From Sphingobacterium spiritivorum (GTDB taxonomy: Bacteria > Bacteroidota > Bacteroidia > Sphingobacteriales > Sphingobacteriaceae): a stretch of 64,000 nt of DNA. Positions 16,837 to 26,822 of the stretch are shown in pieces. Location of the stretch: assembly GCF_016725325.1 (NCBI RefSeq), contig NZ_CP068083.1:4340001-4404000 (forward strand), in the 5' to 3' direction. Each line of letters starts with the position of its first letter. Position 1 is the first letter of the stretch. The notes beneath the pieces are model-generated. The model saw only the letters and a list, made by a program, of their open reading frames with translations, was not told where the DNA came from and made no database searches. The translations under genes were made by a program, and so were the position numbers.

Positions 16837-18966
16837 TTATATTTTGTCTTTACTGAACATATTACCGATCTCCCTGCTTAATTTACGGAAGATTGGAGCA
16901 GCTTTTACATCCTCATAGGCATCGATATGCTCATTCGGTAATCTGCTTGGGAATATAAGTATCAAATTTCGTTCCTTATAGTACCGTCCAATACGTTTTG
17001 CCAGTCCATCGAGTGAATCTCTGTAGGATACTTCGCCTGAACGGGAAGAAACAAATGCCAGTAATGCATTCTCTTCGGCATAGGCCGACAGTCCGTATAT
17101 ATTATCCCAGTCCTCATAGTTTTCATACGAGACAGGGACGCTTATTGCCTCTTCTTTGAGATATTTTTCTATTTCCAGCTGCGTACGTGAATTACAAACA
17201 AACTTCATAGGTACGGAGAGTTCCTGTGCAAGTTTTAGCATTTTTTCCATCCAGTATCCAAAGCCGAGTTCTGATTCAGCAAGTGAGGGTACAAAGCAAA
17301 TAATAGATTTGTGTGAAATAAAGGGTTTGTCAAACCTGCACATAAAAAGATTTGCATCCGTACGGTTAAGAATACTTTCCGTCTTCTCTCCTACTATTTT
17401 TTCTACAAAACTGGTTTCCTGCGGCCATCCCAGAATCAGACAGTTTGCCATGATTTCCTGTGCGGTATGACTTATACCTGAAGCGATATTGATATCTACC
17501 GGAGCCATAATCTCTACTTCAGTCTCTGAACCGGAGGCGTATTTAACGGTATTATCCAGATTTTTACGTGCTGTCGCCATGTTCTTCTCGGCCTGAAAAT
17601 CATCTTTCACTACTGATACCACGCTGATCGGATGAGGTGATTTTTTACTTTTGATCAGTGTTGCAAAATCCAGAATAGGTTCCATATTATTCAGATTCGC
17701 TATCGGGATCATCAGTTGTTCATCTTTCTCGTTAACTTCAGAATAGTGGTGTTCGTCCTGATCTCCGGCCATAATCATCTTCTTAGATGCATTCTCTGTT
17801 ACGATAGTAGAAATAATACAGGTGACAAGAATCAGTAAAATGGTTCCATTCAGTACATTATCATCGATGAGCCCGTTGCGGTGTCCTACCATTATGACGG
17901 CAAGTGTAGCTGCAGCATGTGCGCTGCTGAGACCAAAGATTACATTCCGTTGCTGTTTACTGTATTTAAATACCAACTGCGTAATCCAGGCGGCCAGATA
18001 TTTGCCGGCTACAGCAACTATAGTCAATGTAAAGGCTACAATAAGCGCTGTAGGACCATGCATTAATACACTTACATCGACAATCATTCCTACACTGATC
18101 AGGAAAAAAGGAATGAAGATAGCATTGCCTATAAATTCAATTCGATTCATCAATGCTGATGAATGCGGAATCAGTTTATTAAGCGCCAGACCGGCCACAA
18201 ACGCACCGATAATCGGCTCCAATCCGGCCATTTCAGCCATAAAAGCCGCAAAAAACACAACCGCTAATACGAAAATATAATTGGCTGTTTTTTCGCTTTC
18301 AACCTTTTCGAAAAACCATTTGGCAATACGTGGAATAATGCCAAACATAATAAACAGAAAGACAGCAAATGACACACCCAATGTAACCCAGAATTCCTGG
18401 TTGATAGTGCCTTGCGTGGCTCCCGAGATAACAGCCAGAATAATCAATACAGCGGTATCTGTCAGAATCGTACCGCCTATGGTGATCGCTACTGCTTCAT
18501 TCTTGGAAATACCATAGCTATTGACAATAGGATAAGATACCAGCGTATGAGTGGCAAACATACTGGCGATCAGCAAACTGGAAAGAATGCCATACCCCAG
18601 AATATAGTGGCAGACAGGAAAGCCTATGGCAATCGGAATTATAAAAGTGAAAAATCCAAACCAGATACTTTTGTGTTTGGTTTTCTTAAACTCGTTCATA
18701 TCCAGCTCCAGACCTGCTATAAACATGATATAAAGCAGTCCGATGGTAGAAAAAAGATCTACTGCAGAGTTTTTCTCCAGCCAGTTCAATCCGTGAGGGC
18801 CGATGACGACTCCGGATATAATCAGGCCAATGATTCCGGGAATCCGTATGGGACGCAATAAAATCGGTGACAGCAGAATAATAAAAAGAACAAGGGCAAA
18901 AATAAGGACGGGACTTTTGAGGGGAGCCTCAAAGGCGTGTTGTAAATGTTCCAGAGTTTTGTTCAT
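16837..18966 (-). CDS. Cation:proton antiporter (CPA2) with C-terminal USP-like domain
   Basis: A 709-residue membrane protein. Residues ~20-400 form the ~12-segment Na+/H+ exchanger fold (IRIPGIIGLIISGVVIGPHG, GGTILTDTAVLIILAV, EPIIGAFVAGLALN); residues ~430-700 are cytoplasmic and look like two tandem universal-stress-protein units (PISVVSVVKDD, NCLILGWPQETSF). This architecture is common in Bacteroidota KefB-like antiporters. It exchanges Na+ or K+ for protons at the inner membrane; ion preference cannot be read. icd follows directly. Confidence 0.9.
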   Translation of the reverse strand: MNKTLEHLQHAFEAPLKSPVLIFALVLFIILLSPILLRPIRIPGIIGLIISGVVIGPHGLNWLEKNSAVDLFSTIGLLYIMFIAGLELDMNEFKKTKHKSIWFGFFTFIIPIAIGFPVCHYILGYGILSSLLIASMFATHTLVSYPIVNSYGISKNEAVAITIGGTILTDTAVLIILAVISGATQGTINQEFWVTLGVSFAVFLFIMFGIIPRIAKWFFEKVESEKTANYIFVLAVVFFAAFMAEMAGLEPIIGAFVAGLALNKLIPHSSALMNRIEFIGNAIFIPFFLISVGMIVDVSVLMHGPTALIVAFTLTIVAVAGKYLAAWITQLVFKYSKQQRNVIFGLSSAHAAATLAVIMVGHRNGLIDDNVLNGTILLILVTCIISTIVTENASKKMIMAGDQDEHHYSEVNEKDEQLMIPIANLNNMEPILDFATLIKSKKSPHPISVVSVVKDDFQAEKNMATARKNLDNTVKYASGSETEVEIMAPVDINIASGISHTAQEIMANCLILGWPQETSFVEKIVGEKTESILNRTDANLFMCRFDKPFISHKSIICFVPSLAESELGFGYWMEKMLKLAQELSVPMKFVCNSRTQLEIEKYLKEEAISVPVSYENYEDWDNIYGLSAYAEENALLAFVSSRSGEVSYRDSLDGLAKRIGRYYKERNLILIFPSRLPNEHIDAYEDVKAAPIFRKLSREIGNMFSKDKI

Positions 18967-19074
18967 AAAAAGTTTCTTGCGTGATTAATTTAATACAGGA
19001 TTAAACATGAATTGTTTCAAAAATATAAAAAACAACGGGAAAACGGACGAAAACTTAGTCTTATGACACTGGTT

Positions 19075-20295
19075 TTATTTAAATTGGATTGCTTTGATCG
19101 GGCTGATCTTGCTGATCAGCATGGAGGGTACAAAAAGCGATATCATGGCGATTATTATCAATGCCAGATTGAGTCCGGCTATATCATACCAGAAGATTTT
19201 GACAGGGACATAAGAGATATAATAGGTGCTTTCATCCAGTTTGAAAAACCGGGTCTGCTGCTGAAAATAAAATAAGCCTAAAGCCAGTGCATTTCCGATA
19301 AGAAGTCCCAACCCTATAATATACAGTGCATTGTACATAAAGACACGTTTGATGCCGCGATTATTAAATCCTAAAGCCTTCAGTATACCAATCATGGATG
19401 TTCGTTCCAGAATACTGATCAGCAAAGAAGAGATCATATTGATAACAGCCACGATTACCATAAGCACAAATATGATATTTGCATTCATATCCAGCATGTT
19501 GAGCCATTCAAAAATATCCGGCATTTGCTCGACAATATTTCTGGCATTCAGATCGATCGGAAGGTGATCATTTACCTGCTCTGTAGTTGGCACCAGTTTT
19601 TCAAAATCGCGAACCCGTATTTCATATCCTCCGGCTTCCTGATCATCCAGATTATTGAGTCTTCTGATAAGTGATAAAGATCCTACAACATAGACTTTAT
19701 CCAGTTCCTGTGAACCGGTATTGAAGATTCCCTTTACGACAAACTTACGCTTACGTACAGGTTCCTGTACAAAGTACATAATAAAATCATCTCCCAGTTT
19801 GAGACGCATTCGTTTGGCAAAATAAGACGAGATCAGAATCTGGGTATTTGCGCCGTTTTCCGCATTAAAATCTATTGTGTCTCCTTCCACAATAGTTTTA
19901 GAAAGATACCGCTGATCATATGTCGAATCGACACCTTTCAAAAGTACACCTTCAACTTCACCATTTACATTCATAATTCCTGCTTTAGTCGCGAAAGGAT
20001 AAATAGACTGGACATTAGGTGAAGTCCGTATGGCATCCATTCGTGCCTTACTCAGGGACATTGGCGTATTTTCGTAGGAACTGTTTAAGTCTTGTTTGGT
20101 AACCAGTATATCTCCGAAAAAGCCACGTTGTTTCTCGGTGATTTCATCTTTAAATCCTCTCAGTACAGCGACAGATAAGATCATAGCCGCTATGGCGAGT
20201 ACAATAGCGCTGACTGTCACGCGCACAATCAGCTTAGAGAAAGTACGCTTTCCTAAAAAAGTAATTCGCTGAGCAAGGAAGTAAGGAAAATTCAA
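19075..20295 (-). CDS. ABC transporter permease of FtsX/LolC-LolE type
   Basis: A 406-residue inner-membrane permease. One N-terminal transmembrane segment (residues ~25-47), a large periplasmic MacB-like domain (about 50-260), and three C-terminal segments (about 270-400, including MVIVAVINMISSLLISILERT and IGILKALGFNNRGIKRVF) give the LolC/E topology. It probably works in lipoprotein release to the outer membrane with a separate LolD-like ATPase not found in this window. It stands divergent to fmt. Confidence 0.88.
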   Translation of the reverse strand: MNFPYFLAQRITFLGKRTFSKLIVRVTVSAIVLAIAAMILSVAVLRGFKDEITEKQRGFFGDILVTKQDLNSSYENTPMSLSKARMDAIRTSPNVQSIYPFATKAGIMNVNGEVEGVLLKGVDSTYDQRYLSKTIVEGDTIDFNAENGANTQILISSYFAKRMRLKLGDDFIMYFVQEPVRKRKFVVKGIFNTGSQELDKVYVVGSLSLIRRLNNLDDQEAGGYEIRVRDFEKLVPTTEQVNDHLPIDLNARNIVEQMPDIFEWLNMLDMNANIIFVLMVIVAVINMISSLLISILERTSMIGILKALGFNNRGIKRVFMYNALYIIGLGLLIGNALALGLFYFQQQTRFFKLDESTYYISYVPVKIFWYDIAGLNLALIIIAMISLFVPSMLISKISPIKAIQFK

Positions 20296-20388
20296 GCCTG
20301 ATTAATATAATTTGTACCTTCGCAAAGGTAATCATTTTTGTCATTCGGCATAGAAAGAGAATTTTTTAACATTAATCAGTATTTAGAG

Positions 20389-21315
20389 ATGCGTATCATT
20401 TTTATGGGAACTCCGGATTTTGCAGTAGCTTCATTAAAAGCTTTACTGGACTCGGGTGAAAATGTTGTAGCGGTAGTGACCGTCCCCGATAAACCCGCTG
20501 GCCGAGGTCAGAAGCTTCATGAGTCTGCTGTCAAAAAATTTGCAGTAGAACATCAGATACCGGTATTACAGCCGGTCCGTTTAAAGGATCCCGAATTTCT
20601 GAAGCAATTAAAAGAATTCAATGCTGATCTGCAAGTCGTGGTAGCTTTCCGTATGCTGCCGGAACTGGTGTGGGATATGCCTGCAAAAGGAACAATCAAT
20701 GTTCACGGTTCTCTCCTTCCTCAATACCGGGGTGCAGCACCTATCAATCATGCTATCATTAATGGAGAAGATAAAACGGGCGTAACAACTTTCTTACTTC
20801 AGCACGAAATAGACACCGGAAATATTCTTTTCAAAGGAGAAGTTCCTATAACAGAAAGTGATAATGCCGGTACAATTCATGACAAACTGATGCATAAAGG
20901 AGCAGAAGTCTTGTTACAAACGATTCAGGCTATGAAATCGGGTTCCCTTACCCCTATTCCACAGGATACACTGATCGAAGGCTCAGCACTTAAACATGCA
21001 CCAAAGATATTTAAAGAAGATTGTCTGATTAATTGGGACAATAGTACCACTACGGTGTTCAACCTTATAAGAGGTCTGAGTCCCTATCCTGCTGCTTTCA
21101 CCTATCTGGATGGGAAAGTTCTCAAGATATACGAAGTAGAAAAAGAAATCACGATGCCTGACATTCAGGCAGGTCAGTATGTGACAGATGGAAAAACTTA
21201 TCTTAAATACGCTACTCAGGACGGATACATCCATCTGAAAGCCCTGCAGATTGAGGGTAAGAAACGTATGTTGACCGATGAGTTTTTACGTGGCTACCGC
21301 TTTGCCTCCAGCTGA
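20389..21315 (+). CDS. fmt: Methionyl-tRNA formyltransferase
   Basis: A 308-residue Fmt, which formylates initiator Met-tRNA using 10-formyl-tetrahydrofolate. The start is placed at MRIIFMGTPDFAV; an upstream in-frame codon would add 17 unlikely residues. Core motifs are HGSLLPQYRGAAPINHAI with the catalytic Asn and His, and GVTTFLLQHEIDTG. The C-terminal tRNA-binding domain (about 205-308) is complete. The 3' end overlaps a small convergent HTH gene by 30 bp. Confidence 0.95.
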   Translation: MRIIFMGTPDFAVASLKALLDSGENVVAVVTVPDKPAGRGQKLHESAVKKFAVEHQIPVLQPVRLKDPEFLKQLKEFNADLQVVVAFRMLPELVWDMPAKGTINVHGSLLPQYRGAAPINHAIINGEDKTGVTTFLLQHEIDTGNILFKGEVPITESDNAGTIHDKLMHKGAEVLLQTIQAMKSGSLTPIPQDTLIEGSALKHAPKIFKEDCLINWDNSTTTVFNLIRGLSPYPAAFTYLDGKVLKIYEVEKEITMPDIQAGQYVTDGKTYLKYATQDGYIHLKALQIEGKKRMLTDEFLRGYRFASS

Positions 21316-21525
21316 TACAGGCTGATCAGTATATTCAAGAATATCTCCAGGCTGACAATCGAGCGCTTTGCATATCGCTGAAAGTGTATGAAGACGGATA
21401 GCCCGGCATTTTCCATTCTTAATTATAGAGAGGTTGGAAAGGGTTATACCGACCATATTACTCAGCTCGCTGAGTGATACTTTTCGTTGGGACATTATGT
21501 CATCCAGATGTATAATAATAGGCAT
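21286..21525 (-). CDS. Small XRE/Cro-type HTH regulator (YozG-like)
   Basis: A 79-residue protein that is almost entirely a Cro/C1 helix-turn-helix: MPIIIHLDDIMSQRKVSLSE, LSNMVGITLSNLSIIKNGK, LHTLSAICKALDCQPGDILEY. I chose the ATG at 21523-21525, where homologues begin; an upstream codon would add 11 residues. The targets are unknown. Its end overlaps fmt by 30 bp in convergent orientation. About 360 bp separate its start from rpoD, AT-rich and without other genes. Confidence 0.85.
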   Translation of the reverse strand: MPIIIHLDDIMSQRKVSLSELSNMVGITLSNLSIIKNGKCRAIRLHTLSAICKALDCQPGDILEYTDQPVSAGGKAVAT

Positions 21526-21856
21526 ATGTAATGATGTATTATAGGGGATGATTAACAATTTTGGTTCAATTTACTTTTTTAAAACAACTTTTATAAAAAA
21601 TTGTTTGGTAATTGACAGGAATTTAAAAATTGTATTTTGTCAGTTAGGGAGATTAGTTATTGCTTTTTAACAAATATTTAAGTAATTATTAATTGTTTGT
21701 TTATCAGCTTTTTATATAAAAATATAAATTATATCGAATACTCAAACTGTGAAGTATAGATTATTTGTATAATACTGGAACAGTTTTTGATGCTATAAAA
21801 TGATCTCGCACTATGTCATAACTAACTAATAATGAGTAGATAATTTACATTTAACT

Positions 21857-21887
21857 CATGTTTTTAAGCATTTTTTTTGTATTTTTG
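21857..21887 (+). promoter_or_regulatory. Candidate rpoD promoter
   Basis: A full -7 match TATTTTTG (21880-21887) lies 36 bp before the rpoD start, but the -33 box is imperfect (CATG at 21857-21860). The upstream 21560-21856 holds only AT-rich sequence in which I see no gene. Confidence 0.5.
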
Positions 21888-21922
21888 CAAACATTTCAGC
21901 CAGAAAGGTATTATAATATTCA

Positions 21923-22783
21923 ATGAGACAGCTCAAAATTACACAATCGATTACCAACCGTGAATCACAGTCATTAGACAAATACCTTCACGAGATTGGT
22001 AAAGTAGACTTAATCACCGCAGAAGAAGAAGTGATCCTTGCTCAACGTATACGTGAGGGCGATCAGGTCGCTTTGGAAAAATTAACGAAAACAAATTTAC
22101 GTTTCGTAGTTTCCGTTGCAAAACAGTATCAGAATCAAGGTTTGACCTTAGGAGATTTAATCAATGAAGGTAACCTCGGACTTATTAAAGCAGCTAAACG
22201 TTTTGACGAAACCAAGGGATTTAAATTTATTTCGTATGCTGTATGGTGGATTCGTCAGTCGATCTTACAAGCTATCGCCGAGCAATCCCGTATCGTTCGT
22301 TTACCTTTAAACCAGGTTGGTTCTTTAAGCAAGATCAGCAAGGCTTTCTCCAAACTGGAGCAGGAATACGAGCGTGAACCATCTCCTGAAGAATTAGCTG
22401 ATATCCTCGAAACAACAGTAGACAAGGTATCTGACACGTTGAGTAATTCCGGAAGACATGTATCCATGGACGCACCTTTTGTGCAAGGGGAAGAAAACAC
22501 CCTGTTAGACGTACTGGAAAATCATGATCCGGACACAGACAGCTCACTGATCGATGAGTCCCTGTCAGAGGAAATTAAGCGTTCTTTAGCAACATTGACA
22601 GAAAGAGAACGCGAAATTATAGTTCTTTTCTTCGGATTAGGTTCTAATCATCAATTATCTCTGGAAGAGATCGGCGAAAAATTTAATCTAACTCGGGAGC
22701 GTGTTCGTCAAATCAAGGACAAAGCGTTACAGCGCTTACGTCACACTTCACGAAGCAAAATTTTGAAATCATATTTAGGTTAA
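21923..22783 (+). CDS. rpoD: Primary RNA polymerase sigma factor
   Basis: A 286-residue sigma-70 factor. It has region 1.2 (LDKYLHEIGKVDLITAEEE), region 2 (GLTLGDLINEGNLGLIKA, then FKFISYAVWWIRQSI), region 3, and region 4 with HTH LSLEEIGEKFNLTRERVRQI. It lacks region 1.1, as is usual for the Bacteroidota primary sigma factor, which recognises TTTG/TAnnTTTG promoters such as those seen elsewhere in this window. A strong terminator follows. Confidence 0.96.
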   Translation: MRQLKITQSITNRESQSLDKYLHEIGKVDLITAEEEVILAQRIREGDQVALEKLTKTNLRFVVSVAKQYQNQGLTLGDLINEGNLGLIKAAKRFDETKGFKFISYAVWWIRQSILQAIAEQSRIVRLPLNQVGSLSKISKAFSKLEQEYEREPSPEELADILETTVDKVSDTLSNSGRHVSMDAPFVQGEENTLLDVLENHDPDTDSSLIDESLSEEIKRSLATLTEREREIIVLFFGLGSNHQLSLEEIGEKFNLTRERVRQIKDKALQRLRHTSRSKILKSYLG

Positions 22784-22805
22784 TAATCTAATATAGTATT
22801 ATCAA

Positions 22806-22837
22806 AAAAAGCTCAACCGTTATCGGTTGAGCTTTTT
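22806..22837. terminator. Bidirectional terminator after rpoD
   Basis: AAAAAGCTCAACCG and CGGTTGAGCTTTTT form a 14-bp perfect stem with a 4-nt loop between convergent rpoD and the M16 peptidase gene. Confidence 0.92.
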
Positions 22838-22855
22838 GCTTTTCGGTACTACCCT

Positions 22856-25726
22856 TTATTTGGCAGTAACCTGATCCGGCATCAGAATAAACCTGAATAA
22901 ACGATCTTCTTTCAGATATTTATCTGCTACAGCCTTTACAGATTCAACCGTCACCTTATTGAGGTCGTCCATGTATTTCAGGATATGCGTAGCGTCTTCC
23001 TGATTCTGAGCTGAATTGACAATATGTCCCAGCCAGAAACCATTTTCGCGCAACTGCACCTCTAACTGACGTTTTTGTTCAATCACAAATTTTTCCAGAT
23101 CAACTTTCGTAGGTCCGTTTTTCTTAATCTTGTTGATCTCATCCAGTGTAGAAGCAATCAGGGGTTGTGCTTTATCTACTGCAGATCCAAAGCCGATACT
23201 GAAGCTGTATCTTGGTTTTGGAAATTTACGGTAATTGGCTCCTGCTCCTACTCCGTATACGCCGCTTTCCTCTTCACGAAGGCGCTCGATCAGCGTGATA
23301 TTAAGAATACTTTCCAGTGCATCCAGATTTATATTTTCCTGCTCTGAGTAAGTATAATCTCCGTAATATGCTAATTGTACAGTAGCTTTTTGCTCTTTAC
23401 CTTTATTCACAACAGTTTCGACACCTTTTGCCGGCTCCTGAATACCCAGATCTTTTGCTTTCTCCTGACGGTTTTTAGCCGGTAATGCAGCGATGTACTC
23501 TTCCAGAAGCGGCTTGATCTCTTCTTCCGTAAATGAACCTACAATAGTAAAGGTGAAATCGGAAGCGTCCGCAAAGCGGTCTTTGTAGATTTCCAGTGCT
23601 CTGTCCTTATTGATCTGCTGTATAGATTCTTTTGAAGCTGGTTGTCGACGAACATTATTTCCGTATAATGTGCTGAATACACTTTTTCTAAAGACAAAAC
23701 TTGGATCATTTTCCATATTTGCAATAGAGGAAAGAGATTTGGTAATGTTGCTCTGGAAAACATCATCATCTAATCTTGGCTCGGTGAAGTAGCCATACAA
23801 TAACTCAAACATTGTTTTCAAACCTTCTTTGTCAGACTGTCCGCTGAATCCTTCAGATCGTTCACTGATATAAGGTGTGATACCTACACGTTTGCCGGTA
23901 AGGTATTTTTGTAATTCTACATTATTCAATTGTCCGACACCACTGGCATCAACTAGTCCGGCAGCATTAGAAGCGGAGTTGTAATCGGCATCTGTATACA
24001 GGGACGTTCCTCCGGGACTGAAAGCGGAAATCAGAATTTCATCATTTTTGAATGTCGTAGGCTTAAGTAACACTTTTACGCCATTGCTCAACACCAGCTC
24101 TTTTACGCCTATGGCATTGGCAGTGCCTTCCTTCACGATACTTCCTTTTACAGGTTGTTTCGCCAGTAAAGGTAACTTGGAAACTTTGTCTTCGTAAGCT
24201 GTAATTTCTTCTTTGTCAACTTCTGCAAACCAGGTGTTGATCTTTGCTTCGTCAGGCAGGTTTGCTTTTTGATTATCAGGTGCAAGGATCAGTACATCCC
24301 GGTTATTGTCTACATAATACTTTTGACCGATCTGCTCAACCTCTTTCAGGGTCAGAGAAGGCAAAAGCTGATTAGTGAGCTGATAACGATATTCATTGCT
24401 TAAGGCAGGATCTTTTTCCAGAAAATAATTCATATATCCCTGCACATAACTTTCTGATTTCTTCTTGTCACGCTCGGTATATGCTGTTTCGTTATTCTTA
24501 CGGATAGAAGAAATGACACGGTCAAATTCAGTTTGTGTAAACCCGAATTTCTGAATTCGATCCATCTCCCGAACCAATGTTTTGAATCCGCTTTCAAATT
24601 CTCCCGGCTTAGCTACAAAGTATAAGCCCAGATTATCCAGTCCTCCGAGGAATTCTTCAACGCCACCTCCGGCCTGAATAAATGGCGGATTAGATTGTTG
24701 CAGTATTTCACTCATACGTGCATTGATCATACCATTATAGACTGATTTAAGCAATGCTCTGCGGTAGTCTCCAACTGTTTCCGTTTTTTCTTCCGGATGT
24801 TTAATAATAATCTGACCAACTGTATACGACATTTCAGGATCGGTTACAGCCATAAACTGGTTTTTATTAGCCAGATCTACTTTATATTTTACATTAGGTC
24901 TTGGTTTTGCAGGAGATTTCAGATCAGAAAATAATCTGATTACCTCTGCTTCCATTTGCTTAACATCGATGTCCCCTACAATAATGATTGACTGCAGGTC
25001 TGGTCTGTACCAGTCTTTATGGAATTGGCGTAACACATCCGGATTGAAGGTAGAAATGCTTTTTTCCGTTCCGATAGGAAGACGGTTGGCATAATGTGAA
25101 TTGTTGAGCAAAAGCGGAAGATACTGATCGCGCATACGTTGTTGTGCTCCTTTTCCGCCACGCATTTCTTCCAGTACGATGCCGCGCTCTTTGTCTATCT
25201 CTTCTGTGGTCAATAATGCATCCTGCGCCCAGTCTCTCATGACCTGTAATCCGTTTTTCAACAATTCAGGATCATCAGAAGGAATAGGAAGCTGATATAT
25301 AGTTTCGTCAAAGCTGGTGTATGCATTGAGGTCACTTCCAAAACGAACTCCTGCTTTCTGCAGATAATCAACTAATGCATTCTTTGGAAAATGCTTTAAT
25401 CCATTAAAATTCATATGCTCCAGAAAATGAGCCAATCCCAATTGTTCTTCTGACTCCAGCACAGAGCCTACTTTGTTTGCCAGATACATGACTACTCTTT
25501 TCTCCGGTTCCGTATTTTTGCGAATAAAATACTGAAATCCGTTTTTCAACTTACCTGTAAGGACTTCATTATCCAAAGGCAGTTTTGTATTCCAGGATAT
25601 ACTGTCGCTTGCTAAGATCTGACGTGCTTCCTGATGAATGTTGGTAGGGGAATGCGTATTGGCGTGCGCCAATGAAAAAGTCGCCGGCAATAGAAATGCC
25701 AGAGCCATAGGTTTTAATAATCTCAT
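22856..25726 (-). CDS. M16 (pitrilysin-type) zinc metallopeptidase
   Basis: A 956-residue two-lobe M16 peptidase with a signal peptide (MRLLKPMALAFLLPATFSLA, cleavage after AHA), so periplasmic or outer-membrane facing. The inverted zinc motif HFLEH is at 100-104 with the distal Glu in ERGIVLEEM. The N-terminal half (about 50-500) is the active lobe; the C-terminal half (about 510-956) lacks the motif, as expected. It degrades peptides in a closed chamber; the natural substrate is unknown. Confidence 0.93.
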   Translation of the reverse strand: MRLLKPMALAFLLPATFSLAHANTHSPTNIHQEARQILASDSISWNTKLPLDNEVLTGKLKNGFQYFIRKNTEPEKRVVMYLANKVGSVLESEEQLGLAHFLEHMNFNGLKHFPKNALVDYLQKAGVRFGSDLNAYTSFDETIYQLPIPSDDPELLKNGLQVMRDWAQDALLTTEEIDKERGIVLEEMRGGKGAQQRMRDQYLPLLLNNSHYANRLPIGTEKSISTFNPDVLRQFHKDWYRPDLQSIIIVGDIDVKQMEAEVIRLFSDLKSPAKPRPNVKYKVDLANKNQFMAVTDPEMSYTVGQIIIKHPEEKTETVGDYRRALLKSVYNGMINARMSEILQQSNPPFIQAGGGVEEFLGGLDNLGLYFVAKPGEFESGFKTLVREMDRIQKFGFTQTEFDRVISSIRKNNETAYTERDKKKSESYVQGYMNYFLEKDPALSNEYRYQLTNQLLPSLTLKEVEQIGQKYYVDNNRDVLILAPDNQKANLPDEAKINTWFAEVDKEEITAYEDKVSKLPLLAKQPVKGSIVKEGTANAIGVKELVLSNGVKVLLKPTTFKNDEILISAFSPGGTSLYTDADYNSASNAAGLVDASGVGQLNNVELQKYLTGKRVGITPYISERSEGFSGQSDKEGLKTMFELLYGYFTEPRLDDDVFQSNITKSLSSIANMENDPSFVFRKSVFSTLYGNNVRRQPASKESIQQINKDRALEIYKDRFADASDFTFTIVGSFTEEEIKPLLEEYIAALPAKNRQEKAKDLGIQEPAKGVETVVNKGKEQKATVQLAYYGDYTYSEQENINLDALESILNITLIERLREEESGVYGVGAGANYRKFPKPRYSFSIGFGSAVDKAQPLIASTLDEINKIKKNGPTKVDLEKFVIEQKRQLEVQLRENGFWLGHIVNSAQNQEDATHILKYMDDLNKVTVESVKAVADKYLKEDRLFRFILMPDQVTAK

Positions 25727-25836
25727 AATACTAGTAGTGTAACTAAATTAAGTTATGTAAAGTTCGCTGTGAAGTTAATATATTTTCTTTATCAATCTAA
25801 TATTATTAAGAGATTTTATTTACTATTGTACAAAAT

Positions 25837-26733
25837 ATGGAATGGGAAATCAACAAGAAAGATTTTAAACGTTATTTACAACTGGAGAGAGGTCTTGCTC
25901 CCCACTCTATTGAAGCATATCTGAATGATATCTCCAAGCTGGAAGTATACTGCACCGATCAACAGCTTACCGTAAACCAATTGTCTGTTCATCATTTACA
26001 GGAGTTTCTCGTCTGGCTGAATAATACGTTTAATATTTCTCCTTATACCCAATCCCGTCTTATTTCGGGACTGAAAGCTTTTTTCGGATATCTTCAACTG
26101 GAAGGACTCATAACCAAAAATCCTGCAGAACTGATTCAGTCTCCCCGATTGAGCCGGAAGATTCCTGTAGTGCTTAATATAGAAGAAATTGACCAACTCA
26201 TTGCTGCGCTGGATCTGAGTACTGCAGACGGTATGCGTAACAAGGCGATCCTTGAAATATTATACGGTTGCGGACTTCGGGTTTCTGAATTAGTGAACCT
26301 GCGGATATCTAACCTCTTTCTGGAGGTAGATTTTATTAAGGTAGAAGGAAAAGGAAATAAAGAGCGATTAATTCCTATCGGACAGCACGCTATAAAGTAC
26401 CTGAATATTTATTTGAATGAAATACGGGTACATCAGCCTGTAAAATCCGGATTTGAAGATTATGTTTTCCTCAATAAACGCGGAACCTCACTTTCCAGAG
26501 TTATGATATTTTTAATTATCAAAGATCTGGCAGCAAAAGTAGGTCTTCAGAAAGAAATCAGTCCTCATACATTCAGGCACAGTTTTGCTTCTCATCTCGT
26601 AGAAGGTGGCGCTGACCTCCGGGCAGTACAGGATATGCTGGGGCATGAAAGCATCACTACGACAGAAATCTATACGCATATTGACCGGGATTATCTGCAT
26701 GCTGTCATCACGCAATATCATCCCAGATCGTAA
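25837..26733 (+). CDS. xerD: Tyrosine recombinase XerD
   Basis: A 298-residue XerC/D recombinase that resolves chromosome dimers at dif. The N-terminal SAM-like domain (about 1-90) has LERGLAPHSIEAYLNDI; the catalytic domain has LYGCGLRVSEL (Arg), PHTFRHSFASHLVEGG (His-x-x-Arg) and GHESITTTEIYTH with the nucleophile Tyr. XerD is preferred over XerC from overall resemblance. No dif site was identified. Confidence 0.93.
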   Translation: MEWEINKKDFKRYLQLERGLAPHSIEAYLNDISKLEVYCTDQQLTVNQLSVHHLQEFLVWLNNTFNISPYTQSRLISGLKAFFGYLQLEGLITKNPAELIQSPRLSRKIPVVLNIEEIDQLIAALDLSTADGMRNKAILEILYGCGLRVSELVNLRISNLFLEVDFIKVEGKGNKERLIPIGQHAIKYLNIYLNEIRVHQPVKSGFEDYVFLNKRGTSLSRVMIFLIIKDLAAKVGLQKEISPHTFRHSFASHLVEGGADLRAVQDMLGHESITTTEIYTHIDRDYLHAVITQYHPRS

Positions 26734-26769
26734 AATAAATAAAACAAATGCAACATTGTTTAATTAAAC

Positions 26770-26800
26770 TTGCAACCTAGTTGTATTTGATGTATTTTTG
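26770..26800 (+). promoter_or_regulatory. Predicted promoter of the metal-uptake-like cluster
   Basis: CTTG (TTG at 26770-26772) stands 20 nt from TATTTTTG (26793-26800), a full match to the Bacteroidota consensus. The inferred start near 26807 falls inside the longest possible reading frame of the next gene and so excludes its upstream ATG and TTG codons. Confidence 0.7.
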
Positions 26801-26822
26801 CATACTGAAAAACAGAATTATA

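Noticed and set aside
17822..18280. 152-codon frame antisense to the cation/proton antiporter
   Set aside because: Shadow of a strongly supported membrane-protein gene; composition is not protein-like.
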